Below are positions 1 to 6,592 of a stretch of DNA of 15,205 nucleotides, piece by piece. This DNA is from an uncultured Collinsella sp. (GTDB taxonomy: Bacteria > Actinomycetota > Coriobacteriia > Coriobacteriales > Coriobacteriaceae). The stretch is from positions 1 through 15,205 of the forward strand of contig UROJ01000011.1 in assembly GCA_900549335.1 (NCBI GenBank), given 5' to 3'. Position 1 is the stretch's first letter. The number at the start of each line of letters is the position of its first letter. The position numbers and the translations under genes are program-made. The notes under the pieces were generated by a model. The model ran no database searches and was not told where the DNA came from. It saw only the letters and a program-made list of their open reading frames with translations.

Positions 1-1
1 C

Positions 2-133
2 GCACGCGTTGAGAACGCCATCCTGGACAAGAACAACGTGGTCCCCACCAACACCGAGCTTCGCGGCACGCCCGAGAACATCCTGGTGCTGGGCAAGGCT
101 CCGTTAACTTCCGACACCACCATCGTACGTTAA
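2..133 (+). CDS. C-terminal end of an ADP-glucose pyrophosphorylase-family protein (GlgC/GlgD type), partial
   Basis: Only the last 43 codons and the TAA stop are in the window; the 5' part lies off the left edge. The fragment reads ARVENAILDKNNVVPTN, then TELRGTPENILVLGKAP and a short polar end. The pattern VENAILDKN...GTPEN..VLGK resembles the last coils and tail of the left-handed beta-helix domain of glucose-1-phosphate adenylyltransferase proteins, and looks closer to the GlgD-type regulatory subunit than to GlgC. The family makes ADP-glucose from glucose-1-phosphate and ATP, the committed step of bacterial glycogen synthesis. The position directly upstream of glgA on the same strand supports this. 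GlgC and GlgD cannot be separated with confidence from 43 residues, so no symbol is given. Confidence 0.6.
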   Translation, partial: ARVENAILDKNNVVPTNTELRGTPENILVLGKAPLTSDTTIVR

Positions 134-164
134 CGTTGGCACCGCAACATCGCTCGTAACATGT

Positions 165-200
165 AGAATAGCCGCCCGGTTAGCGCCAGGCGGCTATTCT
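165..200 (+). terminator. 12-bp perfect hairpin between the glgC/D-type gene and glgA
   Basis: AGAATAGCCGCC (165-176) pairs perfectly with GGCGGCTATTCT (189-200) around a 12-nt loop. No long T-run follows, although the 3' arm ends TATTCT. It sits 31 bases after the upstream stop and 23 bases before the chosen glgA start. It could be a weak or partial terminator that lowers glgA expression relative to the upstream gene, or an mRNA-stability hairpin. TAGAAT at 164-169 resembles a -10 box, but no -35 at a suitable distance was seen. Confidence 0.45.
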
Positions 201-223
201 CGAATTGCAACATGGGAGACAAT

Positions 224-2479
224 ATGGCAGATTCCAGCAAAAAGATGCAGATCGTGTTTGCCTCGGCCGAGTGCGCACCGTTTGTAAAGACCGGTGGCCT
301 GGGCGACGTGGCGGGCTCGCTGCCTGCGGCGCTTGTGCGCGCCGGCGCCGAAGTTATCGTGATGGTGCCCAAGTACGCCACCATCAAGGACGAGTACAAG
401 GCGCAGATGGAGCACTTTGCCGACTTTTACGTGAGCCTGGGCTGGCGCAACGAGTACTGCGGACTCGAGAAGCTCGAGCACGACGGCGTCACGTATATGT
501 TCATCGACAACGAGCGCTACTTTGCGCGCGACTATCCGTACGGCTTCTTTGATGACGGCGAGCGTTTTGCGTTCTTCTCCAAGGCCATCACCGAGAGCCT
601 GCAGCACCTGCCGGCCGGCTTTGAGTGTGACATCCTGCACTGCAATGACTGGCAGACGGCACTGGCGCCCGTGTTCTTGCGCGAGTTCTACCAGGGCCTG
701 CCGCTGTACGACCGCGTCAAGACCGTGTTCTCGATCCACAACGTGGCGTTCCAGGGCCAGTTTAGCGACACCGTGATGGAGGACATCCTGGGCGTGGCGC
801 ACATTCCGGCGGCCGCCTCGCAGCTGCGTTGCGACGCCTGCAGCATCAACTACATGCTGGGCGCGCTGCGCTATGCCGACGCTATTACCACGGTGAGCCC
901 CACCTATGCCAACGAGATCCAGACGCCCGAGTTTGGCGAGGGCCTGGACGGTGTGCTGCGCGAGCGCTCCTATGCGCTGCAGGGCATTTTGAACGGCATT
1001 GACGTGGCGGGCTTTGACCCGGCGACCGACAAGCGCATTGCCGCAAACTACACGGTTGAGGACCGTTCCGGCAAGGCGGTGTGCAAGGCCAAGCTGCAGG
1101 AAGAGCTGGGGCTCGAGGTTCGCGACGACCGTCCGCTCATGGTGATGGTCACGCGCCTGACGCGTCAGAAGGGCCTGGACCTGGTCATGTACGCGCTCGA
1201 CCGCATCCTGTCCGGCGGCGTGCAGGTGGCGGTACTGGGCACCGGCGACCGCGACTACGAGGACGGCCTGCGTTACTTCCAGGACAAGTACCCCGGCACC
1301 ATGGCCGCGCGCATCGAGTTCGATCCGGCGCTGTCGCAGCGTATGTATGCCGCCGCCGACATGTTCCTGATGCCTTCGAAGTTTGAGCCCTGCGGCCTGT
1401 CGCAGATCATCGCTATGCGCTACGGCACCCTGCCCATCGTGCGCGAGACCGGTGGTCTGAAGGACACGGTGATCCCGTATAACGAGTTTACGGGCGAGGG
1501 CACGGGCTTCTCGTTTAGCAACTTTAACGGCGACGAGATGGGCGACGCCGTGTTCCGCGCGGCACGCCTGTTCTGGGACAACCGTGACGCCTGGAACCAG
1601 CTGGTCACGCAGGCCATGAGCCAGGACTTTAGCTGGACACGCTCGGCCGACAAGTATCTGGACCTGTACTTCTTTATGCATCCGGAAATCGAGAGGCCGG
1701 CGGCGGTTGCCGACGAGCCCGAGGTTGCTGAGGAGCCCAAGGCCGAAGAGAAGCCGGTTGAAGCTGAGCCCGCAAAGGCCGAGCCTGAGGTGAAGGTCGA
1801 GGCTACTCCCGAGCCCGAGCCTGAGGTGAAGCCTGCTGCGAAGCCTGCCGCAAAGAAGACCACGAATCGTAAGACGACGGCCAAGAAGGCCACGACAACG
1901 AAAGCCGCTGCGAACAAGACCACCGCTGCCAAAACAACGACAACGCGCAAGCGCACCACCGCAGCTGCCAAGAAGGCCGCCGAGGGCGAGGCCGCTCCCG
2001 AGGTAAAGGCCGAGGCCGCCGCCGAGGCTAAGCCTGCGGCAAAGGCTCCGGCCAAGACCGCTGCCAAGAAGACGACCGCGTCCAAGACCACGACCGCCAA
2101 GAAGGCAACCGCAACCGCCAAGAAGGCAACGGCTACGAAGTCGACGACCAAGAAGGCCGCCACGACCAAGGCAGCCGCAAAGCCGGCCGCCAAAGTCGAG
2201 GAGACGCCCGCCGAGGCCAAGCCGGCCGCCAAGGCCACCACGCGCAAGCGCGCCACGACGACGGCCAAGAAGACCACGACCAAGGCTGCTGCTCCCAAGG
2301 CGGAGGCTAAGGTCGAGGCCAAGCCCGCTACCGCCAAAGAGGAGCCCAAGGCCGATGTAAAGGCCAAGCCCGAGCCCGCCAAGGAGACCCCGGTCTCCCC
2401 TGCCGTCACGACCGTGGAAAAGGTTCCGACCAAGAAGACCTCCGTACGCAAGGCAACGGCTACCCGCAAGCGCCGCTAG
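224..2479 (+). CDS. glgA: Glycogen synthase GlgA with a long Lys/Ala/Thr-rich C-terminal tail
   Basis: Transfers glucose from ADP-glucose to the non-reducing end of an alpha-1,4-glucan (GT5 family, cytoplasmic). The N-terminal Rossmann domain carries the ADP-glucose-binding motif KTGGLGDV (from K22). The C-terminal domain has RLTRQKGLDLV and the conserved block KFEPCGLSQ, with E388 in the family's catalytic/nucleotide-contacting position. The enzyme portion ends near residue 485, matching the usual ~475-490 aa length, so it looks complete. A further ~266 residues follow: an acidic Pro/Glu segment, then blocks of AKKTT, AKKAT and TRKR type, ending TRKRR. An ATG at 212 is in frame, but the ATG at 224 is preferred because GGGAG (214-218) lies 5 bases before it; the protein then has 751 aa. 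It follows the GlgC/D-type gene, and a strong terminator closes it. Confidence 0.95.
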   Translation: MADSSKKMQIVFASAECAPFVKTGGLGDVAGSLPAALVRAGAEVIVMVPKYATIKDEYKAQMEHFADFYVSLGWRNEYCGLEKLEHDGVTYMFIDNERYFARDYPYGFFDDGERFAFFSKAITESLQHLPAGFECDILHCNDWQTALAPVFLREFYQGLPLYDRVKTVFSIHNVAFQGQFSDTVMEDILGVAHIPAAASQLRCDACSINYMLGALRYADAITTVSPTYANEIQTPEFGEGLDGVLRERSYALQGILNGIDVAGFDPATDKRIAANYTVEDRSGKAVCKAKLQEELGLEVRDDRPLMVMVTRLTRQKGLDLVMYALDRILSGGVQVAVLGTGDRDYEDGLRYFQDKYPGTMAARIEFDPALSQRMYAAADMFLMPSKFEPCGLSQIIAMRYGTLPIVRETGGLKDTVIPYNEFTGEGTGFSFSNFNGDEMGDAVFRAARLFWDNRDAWNQLVTQAMSQDFSWTRSADKYLDLYFFMHPEIERPAAVADEPEVAEEPKAEEKPVEAEPAKAEPEVKVEATPEPEPEVKPAAKPAAKKTTNRKTTAKKATTTKAAANKTTAAKTTTTRKRTTAAAKKAAEGEAAPEVKAEAAAEAKPAAKAPAKTAAKKTTASKTTTAKKATATAKKATATKSTTKKAATTKAAAKPAAKVEETPAEAKPAAKATTRKRATTTAKKTTTKAAAPKAEAKVEAKPATAKEEPKADVKAKPEPAKETPVSPAVTTVEKVPTKKTSVRKATATRKRR
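1679..2476 (+). other. Coding region for the low-complexity histone-H1-like tail of GlgA
   Basis: Codons for GlgA residues 486-751. The protein is almost entirely A, K, T, E, P, V and R, with no Cys and essentially no aromatics after the first residues. It opens with an acidic stretch (PEVAEEPKAEEKPVEAEP type), then alternates strongly basic blocks (AKKTT, AKKAT, TRKRTT) with shorter acidic ones (EGEAAPEVKAEA). The DNA is correspondingly rich in GCC/AAG/ACC codons, so AAGAAGGC-like strings recur without exact tandem periodicity. The reading frame is continuous, so this is a true extension and not a frameshift artefact. The composition predicts an unfolded, polycationic tail. Confidence 0.9.
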
Positions 2480-2516
2480 CCCACAGACGATCTAAAACCT
2501 AATCAAAACCCTAAAC

Positions 2517-2547
2517 AAGGGGCGCTCCAACTGGGCGCCCCTTCTCT
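2517..2547 (+). terminator. Rho-independent terminator of glgA
   Basis: AAGGGGCGC (2517-2525) pairs with GCGCCCCTT (2535-2543), a 9-bp stem with a 9-nt loop, followed by the T-rich CTTCTCT. It begins 38 bases after the glgA stop and separates glgA from the GH13-GH77 gene, which should therefore have its own promoter. Confidence 0.85.
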
Positions 2548-2608
2548 GTAGATAGTTGGTAAAACGATTTTCTAGGACAACCGTTCGCCGATGGTAAACG
2601 GATGTTGT

Positions 2609-2637
2609 TTATACACCCTGTGTACAACAGATATACT
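2609..2637 (+). promoter_or_regulatory. Candidate operator palindrome next to a -10 box, upstream of the GH13-GH77 gene
   Basis: TTATACACCCTGTGTACAA (2609-2627) is a near-perfect 19-bp palindrome: TACAC and GTGTA arms around a 3-base centre, with TT and AA ends and one mismatch per arm. Five bases further on, TATACT (2632-2637) matches the -10 consensus at 5 of 6 positions. No good -35 stands 16-18 bases upstream, as might be expected for a regulated promoter. Outer GTTGT (2604-2608) and ACAAC (2577-2581, 2624-2628) half-sites add further symmetry. This is read as a regulator-binding site overlapping the promoter; the regulator is not in the window. Confidence 0.5.
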
Positions 2638-2657
2638 TATAACCTGTGCGTAAAGCC

Positions 2658-2675
2658 CATGGCCAGCAGGCCATG
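2658..2675 (+). promoter_or_regulatory. Leader hairpin upstream of the GH13-GH77 start
   Basis: CATGGCC (2658-2664) and GGCCATG (2669-2675) form a perfect 7-bp stem with an AGCA loop in the predicted 5' leader, 23 bases before the start codon. There is no T-run, so it is not a terminator. It might affect translation or mRNA stability. Confidence 0.35.
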
Positions 2676-2698
2676 ATTCTATTGAACTGGACCGTACT

Positions 2699-5600
2699 AT
2701 GAGATTGATTCACAACAGCCGCCTGCCGCAGTTTCGCACTCCGTTTGGCGCTGTGACCACTGGAACTTCCGTTGCTCTCTCGGTGATTTTGGAGGATGCC
2801 GATCCCAACCAGGCAACGCTTACGCTGCGCACTTGGGTCGATGAGATCGGTGAGTCTCTGTATCCCATGACGCACGAGGGCGACGGCATATTTACCGTAG
2901 AGCTTGAGTGCACCGAGCCCTGTCTTATCTGGTACAGCTTTATCTGCAATATCGAGGGCCAGCCCGAGGTTCGCCTGGGCGCGCCGCAAGGCCGCACCGG
3001 CGGCGAGGGCGTAACCTACGACTACGCCGAGGTGCCGTCCTTCCAGATTACCGTCTATAAGCACCGCGAGAACCGCCCCGCCTGGTACGAGCGCGGCATG
3101 GTGTACCAGATCTTCCCCGACCGCTATGCCCGCGACGAAAACTGGCACGAGCGCACGCTGGCCGAGGTCAAAAAACCGCGCAACGGAATCCAGCGCCGCA
3201 TGATCGAGGACTGGAACGAGCCGCCCGTGTACGAGCGCGCCGAGGACGGCTCAATCAAGACCTGGGACTTCTACGGCGGCTCGCTCAAGGGTATCCAAAA
3301 TGACCTGCCCCGCATCGCGGAGCTGGGCTTCACGGCCATCTACCTCAACCCCATCTTTGAGGCCGCGAGCAACCACCGCTACGATACGGCCGACTACACC
3401 AAGATCGACCCGATCCTGGGCACCGAGCAGGACTTTACCGAGCTGTGCCAGGCAGCCGAGAAGCTAGGCATCTCCATCATCCTGGACGGCGTCTTCAACC
3501 ACACGGGTGACGACTCCATCTATTTCAACCGCTATGGCAACTACCCCGGCGTAGGTGCCTGGCAGAGCGAGGATTCGCCGTGGCGCGATGCGTTTTATTT
3601 CCACGAGGACGGTTCGTACGACTGCTGGTGGGGCGTGGGCAATATGCCTGCCATCAATGAGAGCTCCGAACTGGTACGCGAGCGGCTCCTGGGCAAGGAC
3701 GGCGTGATCCGTAAATGGCTACGCGCCGGTGCCCATGGTTGGCGCCTGGACGTCGCTGACGAGCTTTCCGACGACTTCCTGGCCGAGATCAAGAAGGCCG
3801 TACTTGCCGAAAAGCCTGATGCACTTTTGCTCGGCGAAGTCTGGGAAGACGCCTCCAACAAGATTAGCTACGGCCATCTGCGCCGCTACCTGCAGGGATC
3901 CGAGCTGGACTCTGCTATGGATTACCCCTTCCGCGACATGGTCATCGGCTTTTTGATGGGCTACAAGAACGCCTACCAGGCAGCCGAGGATATCGAGACC
4001 CTGCGCGAGAACTACCCGAGCGAGGCATTGTCCTGCGCGCTCAACCTGCTGTCGAGCCACGACCGCCCGCGCATCATCTCGGTGCTCGGTGGCGGTCCCG
4101 ACGAGTCACAGCTGCCCGAGTGCGAGCGCAGCAAATGGCGCCTGGACGAGAACTCGATGGGCCTGGCCAAGAGCCGTTTTTGGCTCGCCACGCTCATGCA
4201 GATGACCTTCCCCGGCGTGCCTTCGATCTACTACGGCGACGAGTACGGCCTGGAGGGCCTTACCGATCCGGGCAACCGCCGTACCCTGCCCTTAAAGGAA
4301 GACCTGCACGACTTCGACACGCTGGCTATTGTCAAGAACGCCTCCGCCGTACGCCGCGCACTGCCGTTTATGATCGACGGCGAGATCAAGGCCTTCGCGC
4401 TCAACGACGAGGTGCTGGCCTACAACCGCACGGGCAAGGATGGCGAGTCCGCGACGGTTATCATCAACCGCAGTCTGCGCAATTCGCACCGCGTGACGAT
4501 TCCGGCGCTCGGCGAATGCGCGAGTGACGTCATCAGCGGTCGCGAGTGCGAGATACACAACGGTACGGTCACGCTCGATCTGTATCCGCTGGGCTCGTCG
4601 ATCATCTATCACCATGCCGAGCAGCGCCTGCAGGAGCCGCTCGATCACGGCGCGGGCGTTGTGTGCCATATCACCTCGGTGCCCACCGACGATGGCAAGC
4701 CCGGCACGATCGGCGCACCCACGCGTCGCTTTATCGACCATCTGGCCGCTATGGGTATGCGCTACTGGCAGGTCCTGCCCGTCAACCCGACGGACTTCTT
4801 CCGCTCCCCCTACGCTGGACCTTCGGCCTTTGCGGGCAATATTGACCTGCTGCCCGAGAGCCAAGAAGAGCTGGCGGCCGACTTTGAGACTTGGAAGGCC
4901 CGTGGCGGCGAGGATGCAGACCCGCTCTACACGGCGTTTAAACATCGCAACGCCGATTGGCTCGAGAAGTACTGCGTCTACATGGCCGTTAAGAAGTACT
5001 TTGAGGGCGAGTCGCGCCACGATTGGCCGGCCGATGTCGCGCGCTACAACGAGCATCTGATTGACGACAAGCGTTTCCACGACGAGGCCGAGCTGCAGGC
5101 GTACATGCAGTACCGCTTTGACCTGGCCTGGTGCGAGCTCATGAACTATGCGCACAAGAAGGGCATCGAGGTCATCGGCGACATTCCTATGTACGTTTCG
5201 GACGATTCGGCCGATGCGTGGAGCGAACCCGAGAACTTCTGGTTGTCCGATACCGGTAAGGCAATCGAGATCTCCGGTGCGCCGCCCGATAACTTTGCGC
5301 CCGAGGGCCAGGTGTGGGGCAACCCGACGTTCCGCTGGGACCACATGAAGCAGAACGGCTACCGCTGGTGGATGGACCGCCTGCGTCGCGCGTTCTCGCT
5401 CTACGGCCGTGTGCGCCTGGACCACTTCCTGGGCTTCCACAGCTACTTTAGCATTCCCGCAGGCAAGGCCTGCGCCGACGGCCGCTGGCTGGCGGGTCCG
5501 GGCAAGGACCTGTTCCAAACCGCCTTTGACGAGCTGGGTCCGCTCAACTTTATCGCCGAGGACCTAGGCTACCTGACGCCCGGTGTTCGCGCCATGGCTT

Positions 5601-5995
5601 CGACCTGCGGCTTCCCCGGCATGGACGTGCTGGAGTTTAGCGATTACGACGTTCGCTGCGGCGTGCATCCAACGCCGGGCAAGATTCTATACACCTCGAC
5701 GCACGACACGTCGACGCTCGCCGGTTGGTGCACGCGCTCCTTCGCAGGCGGCGACGAGCCGAGCGGTGTTGAGGTGGCAGCCAAGCTGATGAACGACGCG
5801 CTGGCAAGCGACGCTCCCCTGGTGATGATGCCGCTGCAGGATGTCCTGGGGCTTGGCGACGATGCACGCATGAACGTTCCGGGCGTGGCCACGGGCAACT
5901 GGACCTGGCAGGCCGACGAGGCCGACGTTGCGGCCGCCGAGGGCAAAACTGCACAGCTCCTGCGCAACACCCATAGATTCTGGGGCGAAGCGTGA
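2699..5995 (+). CDS. Bifunctional GH13 alpha-amylase-type / GH77 4-alpha-glucanotransferase fusion protein
   Basis: A 1098-aa protein joining two complete glucan-active enzymes. Residues ~1-120 form a beta-rich N-terminal domain of the kind preceding neopullulanase/cyclomaltodextrinase enzymes. Residues ~130-640 are a GH13 barrel: QIFPDRYARDE, DGVFNHTG (263-270), GWRLDVADE with nucleophile D351, GEVWED with acid E380, and SSHDRPR with H454/D455. Residues ~644-1098 are a MalQ-type GH77 domain: SPYAGPSAFAGN, PDNFAPEGQVWGNP, VRLDHFLGF with nucleophile D908, AEDLG with acid E954, and STHDTST with H1002/D1003. All catalytic residues are intact. Expected role: hydrolysing and disproportionating maltodextrins or glycogen-derived glucans in the cytoplasm; no signal peptide is seen. 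The boundary near residue 640 has no long linker. The ATG at 2699 lacks a clear Shine-Dalgarno sequence, but the product starts sensibly there. The exact GH13 specificity (neopullulanase, maltogenic or debranching) cannot be read from motifs alone. Confidence 0.92.
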   Translation: MRLIHNSRLPQFRTPFGAVTTGTSVALSVILEDADPNQATLTLRTWVDEIGESLYPMTHEGDGIFTVELECTEPCLIWYSFICNIEGQPEVRLGAPQGRTGGEGVTYDYAEVPSFQITVYKHRENRPAWYERGMVYQIFPDRYARDENWHERTLAEVKKPRNGIQRRMIEDWNEPPVYERAEDGSIKTWDFYGGSLKGIQNDLPRIAELGFTAIYLNPIFEAASNHRYDTADYTKIDPILGTEQDFTELCQAAEKLGISIILDGVFNHTGDDSIYFNRYGNYPGVGAWQSEDSPWRDAFYFHEDGSYDCWWGVGNMPAINESSELVRERLLGKDGVIRKWLRAGAHGWRLDVADELSDDFLAEIKKAVLAEKPDALLLGEVWEDASNKISYGHLRRYLQGSELDSAMDYPFRDMVIGFLMGYKNAYQAAEDIETLRENYPSEALSCALNLLSSHDRPRIISVLGGGPDESQLPECERSKWRLDENSMGLAKSRFWLATLMQMTFPGVPSIYYGDEYGLEGLTDPGNRRTLPLKEDLHDFDTLAIVKNASAVRRALPFMIDGEIKAFALNDEVLAYNRTGKDGESATVIINRSLRNSHRVTIPALGECASDVISGRECEIHNGTVTLDLYPLGSSIIYHHAEQRLQEPLDHGAGVVCHITSVPTDDGKPGTIGAPTRRFIDHLAAMGMRYWQVLPVNPTDFFRSPYAGPSAFAGNIDLLPESQEELAADFETWKARGGEDADPLYTAFKHRNADWLEKYCVYMAVKKYFEGESRHDWPADVARYNEHLIDDKRFHDEAELQAYMQYRFDLAWCELMNYAHKKGIEVIGDIPMYVSDDSADAWSEPENFWLSDTGKAIEISGAPPDNFAPEGQVWGNPTFRWDHMKQNGYRWWMDRLRRAFSLYGRVRLDHFLGFHSYFSIPAGKACADGRWLAGPGKDLFQTAFDELGPLNFIAEDLGYLTPGVRAMASTCGFPGMDVLEFSDYDVRCGVHPTPGKILYTSTHDTSTLAGWCTRSFAGGDEPSGVEVAAKLMNDALASDAPLVMMPLQDVLGLGDDARMNVPGVATGNWTWQADEADVAAAEGKTAQLLRNTHRFWGEA

Positions 5996-6039
5996 TAAAA
6001 CCCCCGATATAGGGTACAGTTACAGCTGTTTGAATTTAT

Positions 6040-6065
6040 GCGGGCAGAGCGATCTGCCCGCTTTG
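6040..6065 (+). terminator. Hairpin terminator after the GH13-GH77 gene
   Basis: GCGGGCAGA (6040-6048) pairs perfectly with TCTGCCCGC (6053-6061) over a GCGA tetraloop (GNRA class), followed by TTTGT. It lies between the fusion gene's stop (5995) and the zinc-ribbon gene. The short T-run suggests incomplete termination, so the downstream gene may be partly co-transcribed. Confidence 0.65.
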
Positions 6066-6083
6066 TGCTGAAAAGGAAGTATT

Positions 6084-6320
6084 ATGGCGCGCTACGATTA
6101 CAAGTGCTCGAGCTGCGGCAACGTGTTTGAGGTTGAGCATCCCATGTCCGAGACCCCCGAGGTCGTGTGCCCGAGCTGCGGCGCTCCGGCAACAAAAACG
6201 TTCTCAGCCAGCGGCATCAAGTTTGAGGGCAGCGGCTTCTACAACACCGACCAGCGCAGCGGTGGTTCCAGCACCAACGCCACCAGCGGCTGCTGCGCCA
6301 ACTGCCCACACAGCCACTAA
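6084..6320 (+). CDS. FmdB-family zinc-ribbon small protein
   Basis: A 78-aa protein opening MARYDYKCSSCGNVFEVEH, the hallmark of the FmdB/CxxC_CxxC_SSSS putative regulatory protein family. Two CxxC pairs (C8/C11 and C29/C32) would bind one zinc ion. The middle, FSASGIKFEGSGFYNTDQR, also fits the family. The family is named from a putative regulator of the fmd (formamidase) operon, but its general role is unknown, and its tiny size suggests an RNA- or protein-binding ribbon. The C-terminus adds C70, C71, C74, H76 and H78, a possible second metal site. The ribosome site AAGGA (6073-6077) lies 6 bases before the ATG. It sits alone between two terminators, so there is no operon partner to suggest a job. 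Confidence 0.85.
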   Translation: MARYDYKCSSCGNVFEVEHPMSETPEVVCPSCGAPATKTFSASGIKFEGSGFYNTDQRSGGSSTNATSGCCANCPHSH

Positions 6321-6329
6321 GAACAACGC

Positions 6330-6367
6330 GGCCCCGCGATCAACGCCGATCGCGGGGCCAAATTTTT
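6330..6367 (+). terminator. Strong intrinsic terminator after the FmdB-type gene, probably bidirectional
   Basis: GGCCCCGCGATC (6330-6341) pairs perfectly with GATCGCGGGGCC (6348-6359): a 12-bp stem with a 6-nt loop, followed by AAATTTTT (T-run 6363-6367). On the minus strand the stem is followed by GTTGTTC, so it may also stop transcription arriving from the convergent rsmB cluster. Confidence 0.92.
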
Positions 6368-6411
6368 CAGGAATGTCCCACGCCCCGACAACTGGTCTGG
6401 GGTTGCGCTAC

Positions 6412-6561
6412 GAAAACGGCCTATCTACTACGTTTGACCCGCATAGTCCGAGCACACCTGCGTTTTTACAAAGTCGACGAGCCATCTACCTGCGGTTTTG
6501 ATTTCGCCAAATTCGGCATGGTTGGGGGTAATGGGTTTAATGTAGTAGATGGGCCCATTTC
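6412..6561 (+). repeat. Intergenic palindromic repeat element with three copies of a CATCTACTACGTTT-like motif
   Basis: Copy A (6412-6440) contains CTATCTACTACGTTTGACCC, copy B (6479-6500) contains CCATCTACCTGCGGTTTTG in the same direction, and copy C (6533-6561) is inverted, containing GGGTTTAATGTAGTAGATGG. Bases 6418-6440 can pair with 6533-6555 in a plus-strand transcript over 22 of 23 positions (three G-U, one T-T mismatch), enclosing a ~92-nt apical region. It fills most of the gap between the FmdB-type gene terminator and the 3' end of rsmB. No start with a ribosome site was seen in it. It looks like a dispersed intergenic element or structured RNA. Copy number elsewhere in the genome cannot be seen from this window. 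Confidence 0.6.
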
Positions 6562-6592
6562 ATGGCAAGCGGATCAACCCTCGGATGCCGTA

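Noticed and set aside
194..1681. 495-codon open frame antisense to glgA
   Set aside because: It lies wholly opposite a confidently identified gene with all family motifs. The product is a His/Arg/Val-rich sequence with no recognisable domain, as expected from GC-rich codon bias on the other strand.
1420..2469. 349-codon Val/Ala-rich open frame antisense to the glgA tail
   Set aside because: It arises because the Lys/Ala/Thr codons of the tail read in reverse as Leu, Ala, Gly and Val. The composition explains the lack of stops, and no ribosome site was noted.
1850..2470. Repeated AAGAAGGC-like strings as a tandem repeat or CRISPR-like array
   Set aside because: Spacing is irregular and in frame with Lys/Ala/Thr codons, so it is low-complexity coding sequence. 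No CRISPR array was seen in the window.
4292..5518. 408-codon open frame antisense to the GH13-GH77 gene
   Set aside because: Shadow of the fusion gene; low-complexity His/Val/Arg-rich product without motifs.
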